From Chromobotia macracanthus (Eukaryota; Chordata; Actinopteri; Cypriniformes; Botiidae), in the NCBI GenBank assembly GCA_036877525.1, contig JAZGTH010000015.1:3545001-3609000 (forward strand): a stretch of DNA of 64,000 nucleotides, read 5' to 3'. The translations under genes and the position numbers were made by a program. The notes under the pieces are model-generated. The model was not told where the DNA came from. It saw only the letters and a program-made list of their open reading frames with translations, and made no database searches. Shown one piece after another: positions 11,047-28,700 of the stretch (positions are counted from its first letter, which is position 1; every line of letters begins with the position of its first letter).

Positions 11047-12300
11047 TGGATCATTCCTGATGGAAGGAATGGAACGAGTTACAAGGGTCCTCATGGACTC
11101 GTGAATTCAGTGTATGCCACAGGAGCTTGGGACCCTTTGTCTGCCTGCTCTTGATCCGAAAGTGTGCTAAACGTTGAAAGTGAATCCATTTCATTGGCTG
11201 ACGTCGCCATATTCATTGTATATTGTATAAGCTGCAATTCGCAACTTTTTTGAGATTAAAATGAAACAAAAAGCAGTTATTGAGGAAGTACATAAAGGTC
11301 TGTTTAAAACGCTCTCTGGTTTTGTGAGAAATGTTCCACCTATGTAATGAGAAGTATGTAAAGCAATTTTATGTTTTAAACAGAAGTTACGGATTGCGGC
11401 TTTAAATATTATAATAAAAAGGCATTTTTGTATGTTTGTCAGCTTTGACCATGATGAATGTCAGCTTTAGATCATTTAAATATATTTTCTCCATGTATCC
11501 TCTTATTCCTATGCAAAGTGAAGACTTTTGCTTCATATGATATTATTTATGAAATGTCCTTGCTAAACAGTCTTTGTTTTACACTATTTTAATTACCTGC
11601 ACACAGTTTAGCTTTATTTAACACACACAAAGAAAATAATGAAACATAGACCATAAATCACATTAGGCAAAAATATTCTGTGTTCATTTTTATTATTAAA
11701 AGCTAATATTCTGTGCATTGAAAATGTGAGCTGATTTGTATTTGTATAAACTATAATGCACACTTGACTTGCGTAATATTAGTGTCATTACAGTATGATA
11801 AGATGATCACTGATGCTGAAGGTATTATCAGTGGCTGTTGTTAAAGCAAACAGTATGAGAACAAAATTTCCAATGCAAATTAAAGCAGAGCCATGTAAGA
11901 ATACGTGAACTGCATTCCTAACTACATTTTATGTTGTTCAACAAAATATAAAAAACAACAAAAGAAACACACATTCAACACCGGCACACTTCCATCAGTC
12001 CAGGGTTAGTTTCTCATAGTAGGTTTATTTCTGAAAGTTAATATCTGTATGAAGTATTAGTTACAAAACTCTATTGAACTCTCCACTGTTATTGCCCATG
12101 TAAGAAAATACAGGGTTGACACTATATGGGTTAATTCACAATGGAAATGGCCATTAAACAGCTTGTTATACACACTTTTCAGCAAAATAACCAGCCCCCG
12201 TCTCTAGTAATACATGTTAAAAATATTTCCTATTTAAATTGAATTAAACTGCATATGAAGACGTTCTCAGATCAGGTATTAATGGAGCACAAACCCTTAA
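11047..12300. other. rab25 3' UTR and rab25-rab11 intergenic stretch
   Basis: No gene is seen. The UTR has an AATAAA at about 11411. GTTACGGATTGCGGCTTTAAA near 11385-11405 is a terminal fragment of the AAAGCTGCAATCTG MITE family. The rest is AT-rich single-copy-looking sequence. Confidence 0.5.
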
Positions 12301-12324
12301 ATAAGGTGAGCCTCACGCTTTAAA

Positions 12325-12760
12325 CGGAAATACGTCATCAACGTCGCCTACGTGGCATTTCCGCTTCGTGTGAGCGTGAAACGAGTTTCTTTTCGAGCCA
12401 TTTTTGTCGTGCATCACCTTTTATTATACCTCGCGTTCATTAATACTTTATTAAATTATTAAATTAATATTTAACACGTTCGTCCATCGCCGTGCTTCGT
12501 GTTACCTTTTCCTCGCAATCGCTCACCTGTACGGAAGCCCTGCCCCCGGACGCATTTCATTGGTCCCTGCGGGGACAGCCGCGTGAATGACGTGTTCGCG
12601 CACCAATCGGATCACAGCGGAGGCGGTCTTACGTTGTAGCACGGTGACGTGTTTGTCGAAGACGGAACGGGGCCAAACCTGCGTGACGTAGCCGAGAAAC
12701 GCCGTGTGAAAACTAGCGACGATTGTAACGCGATTGTAATTTATTTTATTTATTATAAAG
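12325..12760 (+). promoter_or_regulatory. CpG-rich promoter of the rab11a-like gene, with TGACGT motifs
   Basis: CpG density rises sharply. CRE/ATF-like cores occur as ACGTCATC near 12331, TGACGTGT near 12588 and 12644, and TGACGTAG near 12684. Opposed CCAAT boxes (CATTGGTCC near 12558, ACCAATCGG near 12602) complete a typical TATA-less housekeeping promoter. A tandem duplication of ATTTATTATAAAGCG lies at about 12745-12787, just before the 5' UTR. Confidence 0.55.
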
Positions 12761-12961
12761 CGGATTTATTTTATTTATTATAAAGCGTATTGTGCACGAC
12801 AAAGCGAGCTATAACACGCCGTTTTGTTTGATTTTTAATAGTACTAAAAGTACGTAAAAACGTCTCATGGATGAAGTTTTCTTGACTTTGCGATAAACTT
12901 TCGCGCTTTACGAAGAGCAAAACTTGTTAGTTTTATATTTAAACTTAATAAGACGGAAGTC

Positions 12962-17247
<4,286 letters not shown>

Positions 17248-19500
17248 GCCGTCACAGCGCCACCATGGGGTTGGGGAAATCTGGAATTTTTTTAAGCAGG
17301 CTGTTGGACTGTGCTGCAAGACGGGCCGTGCCTGTGTCCGACCGACCAATAAGCTTCAACAGAAGTTGAAATTGATTGGATCAGGATTTGTTTTTGTTGA
17401 GTTCTGTACATTCCTCTTTGTTTCAGACTAATTAGAAGTGAGCAGGTTTACTGGGGCGCTCACATGTGGCTGCTCTATTTTTCCTGCACTTTTGTCACAA
17501 ACAGCCACCAGAAACAGTGCTTAGAAGGTGTAATGCTATGTTTAAATATTAACCGTTGAGTGGTTTTTGATAAAAGGGGTTTATTTGATTAAACATTTTT
17601 TCCTCAGTTATCACCAACAAAATAGCAGGACTATATTTTCTCTGCCTCAGGGAAATCCAAACTGTGTGCCAGCCCTTCTGTATTCACTGAATATAAACGT
17701 GACACTCATATCATTTGATGTTTTTACTTTCTTGATATAATATGAATGTTTCTCTTTCCATGTGTTATAATATTGATCTGAATTCCTCAAGGGCTTCTCC
17801 ATCCATTTAGCATTTCAGGTCTGGCTCTCTGTATTGTGTTTCTGTTGGGTAGAGAAATGACATGTTAAAAAAAATAGCTGTGAGTTGAACAAAAGGAGAG
17901 TTTACTGCTCGGATTCAGGGCTGGGTTTAAAAAATTAAATCAATTTAATTTTTAGTTCTGTTGGACTTCTAAAATATCTACAGGCTTTTAGAATAGAGCG
18001 TCATTATAAAACATGCATAAAATATACAATGTGCTTATCACAGCCACTGTAACTTGTGTGATAGAACTTATTTTTGATTTGATCACAAAATCTTAAATGA
18101 TCTCATTATTATTATCAGATTTCTAAGGGCAACAAAGGCAGTAAAAAAATCCAAATATGTTTTCCTAACGTTAATAGAAGGTTTGTTAATAAAACATTAA
18201 GCAGCCGGAATTGGTTTTGAAATCATTCAGATTATTCTGATTCCCATCCCTAATCAGATTAGCTGATCAGACGCCAGTCAGTCGGTTTCATACCGAAAGT
18301 CTGTTTGTTTTACCGTCTGTGGTTCAACAGACATTTGTAAGATGGGTTGTGCTTTAGCAGGCTTGTTGGTGTTGTTTTTCCACTAATAGTTTCTCTGTTG
18401 GTTTGGGAATGAGAGGCAGGATGCAGTTGTCTAAGAGGAGCTTCTATCATTGGGTGGAGATGATGCATATTATATTGCAGGGCAGAAGAACTGATGGCTT
18501 CTGGGCCCTGTTGAGGTTTTCTTACTGGAAATGAGTTTCTTGTTGCCCTGTTATCTGCTACATGTAATTTGAAGAGCATCACATCTCCTGAGATCTTACT
18601 TTTACTGTCCTAGCTTTGTTTATCTTGGGTGTCTTTTTTTCTTTTCGATACTGTTTTGGTGTGGTTTTATTGTGAAACATATCCTCAAAGGTATGTTTGC
18701 TGTGGTATTCTTGTTGTCCGTGTCTCTGGGCTTTTGTTTTCCGCTGTTTTATTTCAGTGTTTTACTGAAAAATACTCAAGGTGATTTGCTAATATGCCTT
18801 GCCTGTACGATTTATGCTAATGCTGTCAATCTGTTAAGCTGGATATCAGGCGTTTAGCTGGAGTCGCTGATAATTACTGCTTTGGGAAGATTCTGTCATC
18901 GTCTGTTCTTTTCCCAGTGGGACACTTGAACAAAGATTGTGGAAACTGCAAATTTTCGACAAACAACATGGATGTTTATCGGCCATCAGGTTACTCAAGC
19001 CCCCGATACGGCCAAATCTTGGGGGAAAATGACTTTTAACTTGGGTGGATAGATTGTTATGGGGCAGGAAGCTTGTGTATTCAGTAGGGTTCCTACACCG
19101 TTTGACCAACGTATTTCCCTTGACTTTTCATAGGTTTGTGATTGCTGGATATAGAATTTATAAATTATTTTACAGAGATCACATTTACAATAGAGCAATT
19201 TCTTGCTGATGAAATATTTAAGAACTTAGCATAATTTATAATCACTACGTAAATGTATGACTTTTGCATGCTTTCCAAGATGTTATTAATTTCAATGACT
19301 TTCCCAGGCCTGTAAATCACAATTCTCTGCTATTTACAGGTTTTTATTTTGTTGTTATTATTTTTTTGGCTGTGGGAATCCTAGTTTTAATGTATGGTTA
19401 ATTCGGTTTTTAAACACTTTTTGTTGGGGAGTAAGATATTTATAATATTTTAAATGTTAGTTATGCACATTTCTTTGTAATTGAAAGCTAAATAAAAAAA
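17248..19500 (+). other. Probable rab11a-like 3' UTR and flank
   Basis: No further gene is seen. The last strong + strand AATAAA before the minus-strand mex3a side is at 19492-19497, which would make a long UTR of about 2.2 kb; earlier ends cannot be excluded. Confidence 0.35.
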
Positions 19501-19559
19501 GAGTTTTTGAAATCACCAAGTGTTTGACTGGAAAACAATTCAAGGTGGCAGCGACAAAT

Positions 19560-22500
19560 CGTTCCATTTGTTTTATTAGAAACATTTACCAATACAATTT
19601 CTCAAAAATAACAAATCAAAACTAGTATGGCATAGATACATTGATCAAATATCAAAAATGAAACTCACAAGGAACATGTTCTAAGAAAAAAACCTGCAAT
19701 TTGTCTCCTGTTGACACCATACTGAATTATGAAATGAAAGAAGTTGTGGAGTATCGGCTAGCCTTGTCTATGATATGGCAACCCTTCATATATCAACTAT
19801 AAATGGAACATTAGTACTGAGAGATGCTTGACCAAACTAATACACTATGAGCACTATGAGAGCTGTTTGAACCACTTCTACTGTGCTGGAAGCTACCAAA
19901 TACATACTGTCGGACTGGAGTAACTTAACCCAAGTGAGGTCACCGAAATGACCATCTTGACAAACCCGCCCCCCCACCCCCTGCTTCCTGTCTGACGGAA
20001 ACTGAAATCACTACACAACTATCATTGCCACCACAGAGCCAAAACAAAAAGTTGAGATGCATGTTCACCATGAAGTATTGAAATTGTATAATGTTGTAAA
20101 CAATAGTTCACTGCTTTGACATGTTCGAGACACTCTTGGTTATAATGAAACTGTATCATTAGCCCTTGAGTGTAGTTTGTACATAAGCTTTACTTGTGTG
20201 TGACAAAACTGGTTTCAAACTGAGATGAAACAAGTTACATGCAAATAACTGTATTACAGTGAATGTGCTGTAGATCTGTATTCTGTTCACGTTATCTGAA
20301 AACAAATAAACAATAACTACATATCTGATCGGAGAAATAAAGGCTGTGATTTTAGTTTGGCATCATGCATGTTTTACTATTGGAACTATTGGAAATTGGA
20401 ACAGTGTTACATTTAGTAGAATTTTGCTTGTATTTCTGTGTGTATGCATAATCGTTTTTCTATTTCACCCTGTTATACTCATTTGCTTCACAAAAATTGC
20501 ATTTGAGAACAAAGAAAAGCAAAATATCTCTAAAATGGAAAGGATGTATTTACTCAGATATATGGCGTTAAAGGACGGTGTTTCTACTATGCAAAAATGC
20601 GGTATTGAGGCACAAACTTGAAGTGACTAAAATACCCCAAAACCCTATAAAATATTTTCTGTCGGTATCCTATTGTTAACGCACACATTTCAAACGGCGC
20701 TAAAATATAAGCCTTCGAAATCCACCCCGCACGTTTTATGCTGTCAGAAGTGTGAAGGATTCTTCTACCTTTTATAAATAAAAATTCTATAGTTTTAATC
20801 CTTTTAGTAGAAATCAACTCCATGCGTTTTAGAAATATATTAACTTCTTAATTTATTAATTAAAAAACAAAATGTCTTGAGGTTACTTATAAATATGTTT
20901 GCTTCATTAAAGATATTCATAAATAACATCCAGCTCCTGAACTCTCCCTCTGTCTATGAAATAATAATGCTTGTTAGCAAAATAGAATCTTACGAAACAG
21001 CTATAAGACATTTCTCCCTTTTTATTTTGCTTTATATAAATGCTGTGAGGAAGAACCCAAAAGAAGTTATGGTGGTATTTCTCTAGTCATGAATCTAAAC
21101 TTAAAGCTCACTTTTGATATATTAAACAAAAAGGCAAAATTACACATTGGTTGGGTGGCCATTTTTACATTCAAATACATTATTTGCCCTTTGCACAATA
21201 TTGAAAAGGCATTATAATTGCTTAAGTGCATCATGTAAATGTTCTATGAAATGAATGCTGCAGAGGTTATAGATTAATGCATGCAGCTTGGTTATCTATT
21301 ATGTAAGAACATATAAGAGTATATACTGTTTATCTAACCAGGCCAATAAAAATAAAAATGCAACTATATCCAAATATATCTGGGAATGTGGAACGTAAGG
21401 TATTCATTGGGTATTTTGTGCATTAGATACTTTATGCTGGATAAGAGAAATAGGGTTGGAAAAATAAACTGGCATCATCATATACCATTAAGTTAAAATC
21501 CATGTGCATGTGGCTCGTATATTTTCTTTTCACAGATCTCAGCTGTTCAGATGTAAATAATGCTCTGGAAAATCATTTTTTCAGCATGCACAACCAAAAA
21601 GAGAAGTTGTTGAACTGCAACCATTAAACAACACCACAAAATTACTGAAAATAGCAAATAAACACAATTCACAGTGGTTCTTAATATTAAGCGTTACATT
21701 AAACAACACATTCTGGTTAAACTGCTGTAAGATTGTTAACCTGACCCCCTCTGCTAGTTAATCTGTAGTCATGCATCTTGACTCCCATTTTCTTCCGCTC
21801 TTCTGTCTAAAACTGTGATGCAGTTTGCTAGTTGAGTTTATATAAATGAATTTGATTAGACCGTATGCATTCTGATATGGATGTAAATATATATTTTCCT
21901 CTGGGCTCCTTATATGGGCAGTGTTTCCTGCCATTATAACTGCATGTGTTCAGTATAAGCTGTAGGAAAAGCTAATGCATCACAACCAAACTATACGTGT
22001 TCAGCTCACCATTGATTGTTAAATCCCTAATTTTTGGTTATTTATTTTTATCCCATTTTAATTATTTAAGATTTAGTTAAGGGGCATCACTAACATCATT
22101 CTTTATTTTCTGATGGGATGGCGCCTTACACAATAGTAACGACTAAAAATTCGGCTGTTAGAATATTTTCAGAATTGCTTATATAATGAAATATATTTAA
22201 TGATATGCCTATTGTAATCAATCTTTATTATATATCTCCCTAAAAGTCAATAAATATAGTCTTATACTATCAAATAAATAACACTCACAAAAGATTGCCT
22301 GTTTAAAGTCTTTTTACAAGTTATCAAAGTCTGTTACATTGTATTAAATAATATCTTGCTCTGAACACACCGAATCTTCTCTATTGATCCAGGCTACTTT
22401 CTCTTAAATCTGTTTGAAGTTTGATGTTTGGTTATGAAACTAAATTACGAAGTGCTGCATTTCAGATGGGGAAAGCCGTAACTGCTTTTGTTTTGCTCAC

Positions 22501-25500
22501 AAAATAACTGCTAGGGGCATTTTTTTGGAGTTTAAAAACTCCAAAGCATTTTTTGTGAGTGCATTTTGGAGCGGAAAAGAGATTTTTTTAAAGAGCATTT
22601 ATCTCAGAGTTTAACTCTGACATCGTGTTGATGATTAAAACATTTATTGCTTTTCCCTGCGTACACTGACCTAAGTGACTCAGAACAGTCTAGATTGTTG
22701 TTTCTAGAGAGACAAATATGGTTCAGAATCAGATTCTAAAAGAAGAGCCATTAAAGTTTGCATAATCGATTTTAATTTCAAAAACTTTTTGGCTTCATAA
22801 ACTGAACAAATGCGCAGATACATTCCTTTAGGCATTAAGTGTCTGCTCTGATCAGCGCTGGGGATTTGTACGTTAACAAAAAATTCTATGCGTTTTAACA
22901 ACATTGTATCGTTGATGTTTCGTTTCAAAGGAAATTAAGCTGCTATTCTAAACAACATGTTTGAGTGAAACTGCGTCATTTCAAAATATCACTGAGCGAC
23001 CTGTTCAACATAATGCCTTTAGTGCAAAGAGAACCAAACAAGCCCAAAATGAAACATAAGTGCAATAATAAATATAATATTAGCTGTCGTGGGGGGTCAA
23101 GAGAACTGTACATGTTTTTTTGACTGCGAATTTTGTTTGCTTTCTAAAAAATAAGGTGCTTGTAAAGACTTTCTTTTAAGACGCTTCAGTTCTGTTTCTT
23201 AAAAGTTACTTAAAGGGACTTCATATATTTAAATTTGAAGAAAGTACCTCATTACAGAAAGCTTATAGAAAGTATAATTGTTCACCAGACAAAAAAAATA
23301 CTAAAAATAAAACAACACTGTTAGGTGCCAATACAGCCATGATACACTGATTCACAAGGCAAACAAAGTAACTAACTGCCTTAACAGTCAACTCAGCAAT
23401 TAAAGTTATTCAAAAGGAACATTTAAGATTCTAATGGCTCAAAGATAATAGTTACACAGTTGGTTAATTACAATCACAGGCTTACCCTAGCATATCCTGT
23501 AACACACTCGGACTCGGTAGAGAAAACTGACCCAAACACACCAGATTTTTAGTGCCTCCATTCTTTTATACTGGCCTTCTAGCGAATAAAGGGACTCTCG
23601 CCCAACCTCCAAAAGCTCTAATCCCTTATTTCAAAGTCCCCAGCCTGCGATGAGACAGGCAGTGGGTGTGTAATTTGATTCTGCATGAACAGCTACCAGC
23701 TTGGGCGTGTACCCCCCCACCTACTTGTCAATTACAATTGTCTGATTTCATTGCAGCGTTCAAGGTTGTTCTGTGATTGGCTGGTAGTGACCGCGGACTG
23801 GCAAGCCGGTCTCAAAGGGGTCACGGCAGGATGTCCCGCTCATGAAGGAAAACTCCATGGAAACTGACGCTCTGTCTCACACGAAGTTTAAATGAGGACA
23901 AGTCTTTAAAACGGACTGAGAATCGAGTGATTTCTGCTTCCAACAAACACTCAGAAAGTTTACAAAAATTCTTTGGAGTAAATGAAACTTAGTCTAGTCA
24001 GCGGTCACTCTCTACCCAGAATGCCAGCCTATGTCTTTGAAATAAAATCTGCTCTTGAATTTTTTTCTCCCCAATGACTGGACAAAAGAGGCCCCTTTTC
24101 CCAATGGGAATACTGTGGCTTCGAGGGGCAGAGAAAAACGAGAGAGAACGACCAAAAGGAGGGGGCCCCAGCTGTACCTAGTTTACAGAGCATTTGGGAG
24201 GGATGCGGCCCCCTGCTCAGCATCTTGTCCAAATGCAGGCCGGGGGCCGTCTGCATTCACACCACTGTATGCAACCCCTCCCTTCCCCAGCAGTTGCTTT
24301 GCACCTGGACTCTGATGTATGGTTAATTATCAGCTTCTCCGAGGGCAGGCCGTGCCGGGGTGCTCCAGGGATTGTACACCACTGCGACAAAACAATATAC
24401 TCTTTGGAAGGATTTCTGGAGCTTGGTGACTGTAGTCACATGGAACTTATGAAGGGTGAGTAGAATTAGAGCACCCCCCCACGACCACTCCCCCAACCAT
24501 TAAAAAACGTCCACCTAAACTAGCGTGATATAAAACACCTGCTTCAATAAGGACACAGTCGCTCTGCATCTCAAATTTAGGGCCACGGGGATGAGCGAGT
24601 GGGTGCTTTACATTGTACCGTAGCTCTCAGTCCTGCTTTCTTTTGTCTGCTGGATCTATTCAGGATCAGATTACCGAACCCCTCGCCCACCCCGTCTCCC
24701 CTATTTTACTTCATCTCATGCCCCACATTTGTAATCAGCATTTTACAAATAAATGTGTGTAAAAATGAATGCATTACTGTACTGAGTGCAATTACAAAAG
24801 CAAAGAGCTTGATGGAAATTAAAGGTTACTAAAAGGAATGGGGGAATACCTTATAAAGAACAGAACCCTGCATGCATTCCAAAGCTTTGAGATGACCAAT
24901 TGGTTTGCTGCAAGACACTCTAAAAACATTTTTGTGATATCAGGAATTGTACGGTACAACTTTTTCGGTTACACTACAGGCTCATGGGAGCATTAAGAAA
25001 ACAAATTGTCTGTTTAACGTGTACATTTCCTGTCAGAATATTGATTAGCATTGTAGATATCATGTCAGAACCCTACATATGAATTCATTGCATCATTTAG
25101 AACATGATCCAAATTTAAAGCCACGCCAACATCACGTCGTGTATTCAAATGCATATATCAGCCCCTACTGGCCATTTCTCTGTCACCTGTTTCACATAGA
25201 CCTCTTGCAAATCTGTTTACTTTGACAATCACTTTACAACAGTTTTAAGGTGCAAAGATTTAAGATTCTAGTTCGTCTTTAAAAGAATACTTTCTCTTTT
25301 GCTGAAGATGTAAAAGACTGCTGGGATGTGAACCAAAAGGATGAAACCTTGCAAATGATAATTTTATCAAAATAATAAAAATAAGTGACAGAAACAATAA
25401 ACTTCCCCAGCAAAGAAAAGTGTAAAATGTTCACATTATTTCTCCTGTTACTGGCCAAACCGCACGCGGACAAAACAGCACCAGTAAAGAATTAAATAAA

Positions 25501-25797
25501 ATAAACAAAAACAAACGATCATGCTAAGAACTACCTTCTTTCCATTTAAAAAAACTTTTAGAAAATATATATATGTATATATGTGTACATATAAAAGAAA
25601 AATCTGAAAATACTTTCCTCTTTTTTTAGTAAAGCAAGCAGTGTCTTCTAAAATATCTGCTTGTTTAGGTTTTGTGTTTTCTGAAAAAGAATAAAAAAAA
25701 CCAAAGAGGGTGAACACTGACGAAATGAAGAAGGATTTAAGGTCAACTAAACCTACAGAGTAAAAACAAAGATGCACAAAATAAAAAAATAAAAATT
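19560..25797 (-). other. Probable long mex3a 3' UTR plus intergenic DNA
   Basis: More than 6 kb without a supportable coding region. A minus-strand AATAAA (TTTATT at 19572-19577) lies 80 bp from the + strand signal at 19492. A GC-richer block at 24060-24460 and another at 23640-23880 stand out from the AT-rich background and may be conserved UTR elements. MEX3 family mRNAs are known for long conserved 3' UTRs, but continuity of transcription cannot be seen here. Confidence 0.35.
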
Positions 25798-28700
25798 CTA
25801 AGAGAATATTCGGATAGCCTGTGTGACCAGGGTGTGGCAGACGGGGCATTCTGGATGGTTCAGCTCACAAATTCGGATGGCACACTCCATGCAGAAGAGG
25901 TTATGACCGCATGGGACGAGGGCAGCCGTCACCTTGCTTTCAAAGCAGGTCATGCAGTCCCGGGCCAAGGCAGGTGGCGAATCTGGCACAGGGAGGCGGC
26001 CGGTGAACGCAGTGGTGGCTGCAGTGGGCTCGCTGTGGGCACGGCGTGCCTGGGCGTGGGGGGACCCGACTGCATTGGAGTTTCCGCTGCCACATGGTTC
26101 GGGCAGCCCCGGGGACAGCCTGGTAAGAGGGAGAGGCAGGCCTCCGAAGCTCTTGGAGCGCTGCTGGGTGTAGTAAGCCGCCTGTTTGGGGTAATCAGGG
26201 TCGCCCCAGCTTTGAGAGCTCTCAGAGCCAAAGTAAGAGCATGGCTTTTCTCCATTGCCTGGGTTGGTAAAGTCACCTTTACTGTAAATCCCTCCTCCAC
26301 TGCTTCCGATCACAGCGTCTGAGAAATTCTGGCGGTAGCTGCTGGTGAGCGGCTTGCGCGGGCCCCCCTGAAGCCCCCACACCTGCTGCAGGCGGCTCTC
26401 CAGACCCCCGTTGCCACTGTCTGGGCCCAAGCAGTCATTCTCATTGTTGTGATCATGCAGCCCGCCCGTGCGGAAGGCGATGTGCGCCTCTATTTCCTCC
26501 CGAGCCCTCTCGGCGTTCCCCGGGGAGCCCGTGATCTCAAAGACGGGGTCACGGTCACGGCTTGGAGTGACGATGTAAGTGCACGTTTGCTGTTGGATAC
26601 GTTTGATGGTTGAGCCTTTAGGCCCGACCACCAAACCCACCACGCGGTACGGCACCCTCACCTGTATGGTGGTCTGGCCAGGAAGTGGCGCAGGGGAAGA
26701 CCCGCTGAAAGACACACCCAGCTTGTTCCTGGAGGCCCGCAGCATGGAGAAGTGCTCCGCAGCAGAGATGATCTCTCGTCTGGCCAGCGCCACATCTTCT
26801 TTGCGACCAGTGATGAGGAAGACTGGCTCTTCACCTCTGACCGGTGTCTTGATGTAAGTGTTTGTCTTTGCACGCAAGGCTTTGATTTTGCAACCTGTTG
26901 AATGGAAAATAAGTATTATGATTAAAACAATAATAATAATAATCAAGGGCACTGTGACCTGTCAGTAAATACACAGGTCAATTGTTTGGTTTGCAGGTCA
27001 TAAGGTCACGTATTCAAGCCCACATGTGCATAAGCAGATTTCCACAGAACTGGAATATTCACAAAGCCCTACACACACACACATATATATATATATTTTG
27101 TGATGAATGCTTTGAACCACTGATAAGTGAGTTACCCCCTCAGCTCTGTTTAACACATTTTATTGTTTGTTTTATTGTGCATTCCACAAACTTTGTCCTG
27201 AAACCAGTGAAGATAAAGCAGAGAAACCGTCTGCAGACTCCACCTGGGCCATGTTTTCTTTTTTTATTATTGTAACCAAAACAGCAAAATTTTTGACGAC
27301 CAAAATTAGTATCTTGAAATTTACTGTACTTTTAAATACAACAAAGCCTGAAAAAATTTGTGTAAATCATTCCCAGAAAATCCATTCTAACTAAATTTTA
27401 AATTGTCCATTCTTACATAAACTGCTGCATCATAAATTGAATGTGAGAGAAATTGGCTCTGCTCATGTTTCATGAATGAAGCCCAGTGACTTGTGGATAT
27501 TACTGTTGACTCTTCTCTGTTGTTGTAACTGCACTAATAATTAAAAAAAAATCTTCTTTTTTTTTGGTGCATCAGTATTGTAATATATTTAAGTTTTATT
27601 CATGATATGAAAACATATTTGTAAGCTTTTAATCACCTGAAGTATTTTGCATAATAAATCCCATTTAGCAAAACACATAAACAGAGTGTTTTGATATATC
27701 CCTTTAGTATGAAAAACTCTGAAATGAGACAAGCTCTCAGAAACCACTTTTGTCTGCATGCTGCCTACTCGGCAAGAATACGGCGTGCAATAATCTGTTA
27801 CTGACAGTAAACAAACAGGTACTAGAATATTCAGCACTGATTAACTCAAATGATAAAATGTGCTTGGAGGTACACAATTTCACCACTGCCCTCAGCTGTC
27901 ACATCTGCGAATTTCAGAAGTTAATCTGAGGACAAAAATGCAATAAAAATAAATACATCCACATGACACGACCCATCTCAGAGCTAAATCCATCATAAAG
28001 TTACTCTTGAGATATGAATAGATGAGAGTGCAAGAGATTACACAGAATCTGTAAGATGTCTTATGTACAGCTGAGGGTCCTTTATTAGCACCTCAGTGGT
28101 GTCTTATCGGGTGGATGGAGGTTTTGTCCGCCTGGAGCTCTGTTCAGCAGATAAAACTCTGCACACTGGTTTCATGCATCATTGTGTACAGCAGAAGCTA
28201 AAAAAATAACCTGGATGGACTGTCTAACACTGACAGCAGGGAACGCAGCAGAATCGGCCTGCTCGCTGCAGGAGAACATCCCCTAACAGACACGGCAGCC
28301 GCCGCAAGTGAACAAAAGCTCTGGAACCAAACAGCTCAAATTCCAGCTAATGCTGATCAAGAGCACAGATACTGACGAGTGCGGCTGCTTTTGGCAAATA
28401 TATCCTTATTATTATTATCAGGTCCAATGTACCCAAATGACTTTATTATTCATAGAAAAACTCATTTAAAGCTGCAATCTGCAACTCTGCCTCTCTACCG
28501 CCACCTCTGTTCGACACGTAACATTGCAGGTTACTTTACATAACTTTTCTTTGTCGACAGCTCAAATGATAAATGATAAATCATTATTATAAACTTACTG
28601 TTGAGAATCAGGGTAAGGTAAGGAGATGGTATATAACACCGATCTGTAATAACCAATGTTTATATTCAACCCCAATAAAAGTTACAAGATTGCAGCTTTA

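Noticed and set aside
25834..26857. Several open frames on the + strand over mex3a exon 2
   Set aside because: They are antisense to a GC-rich conserved coding exon and resemble no protein.
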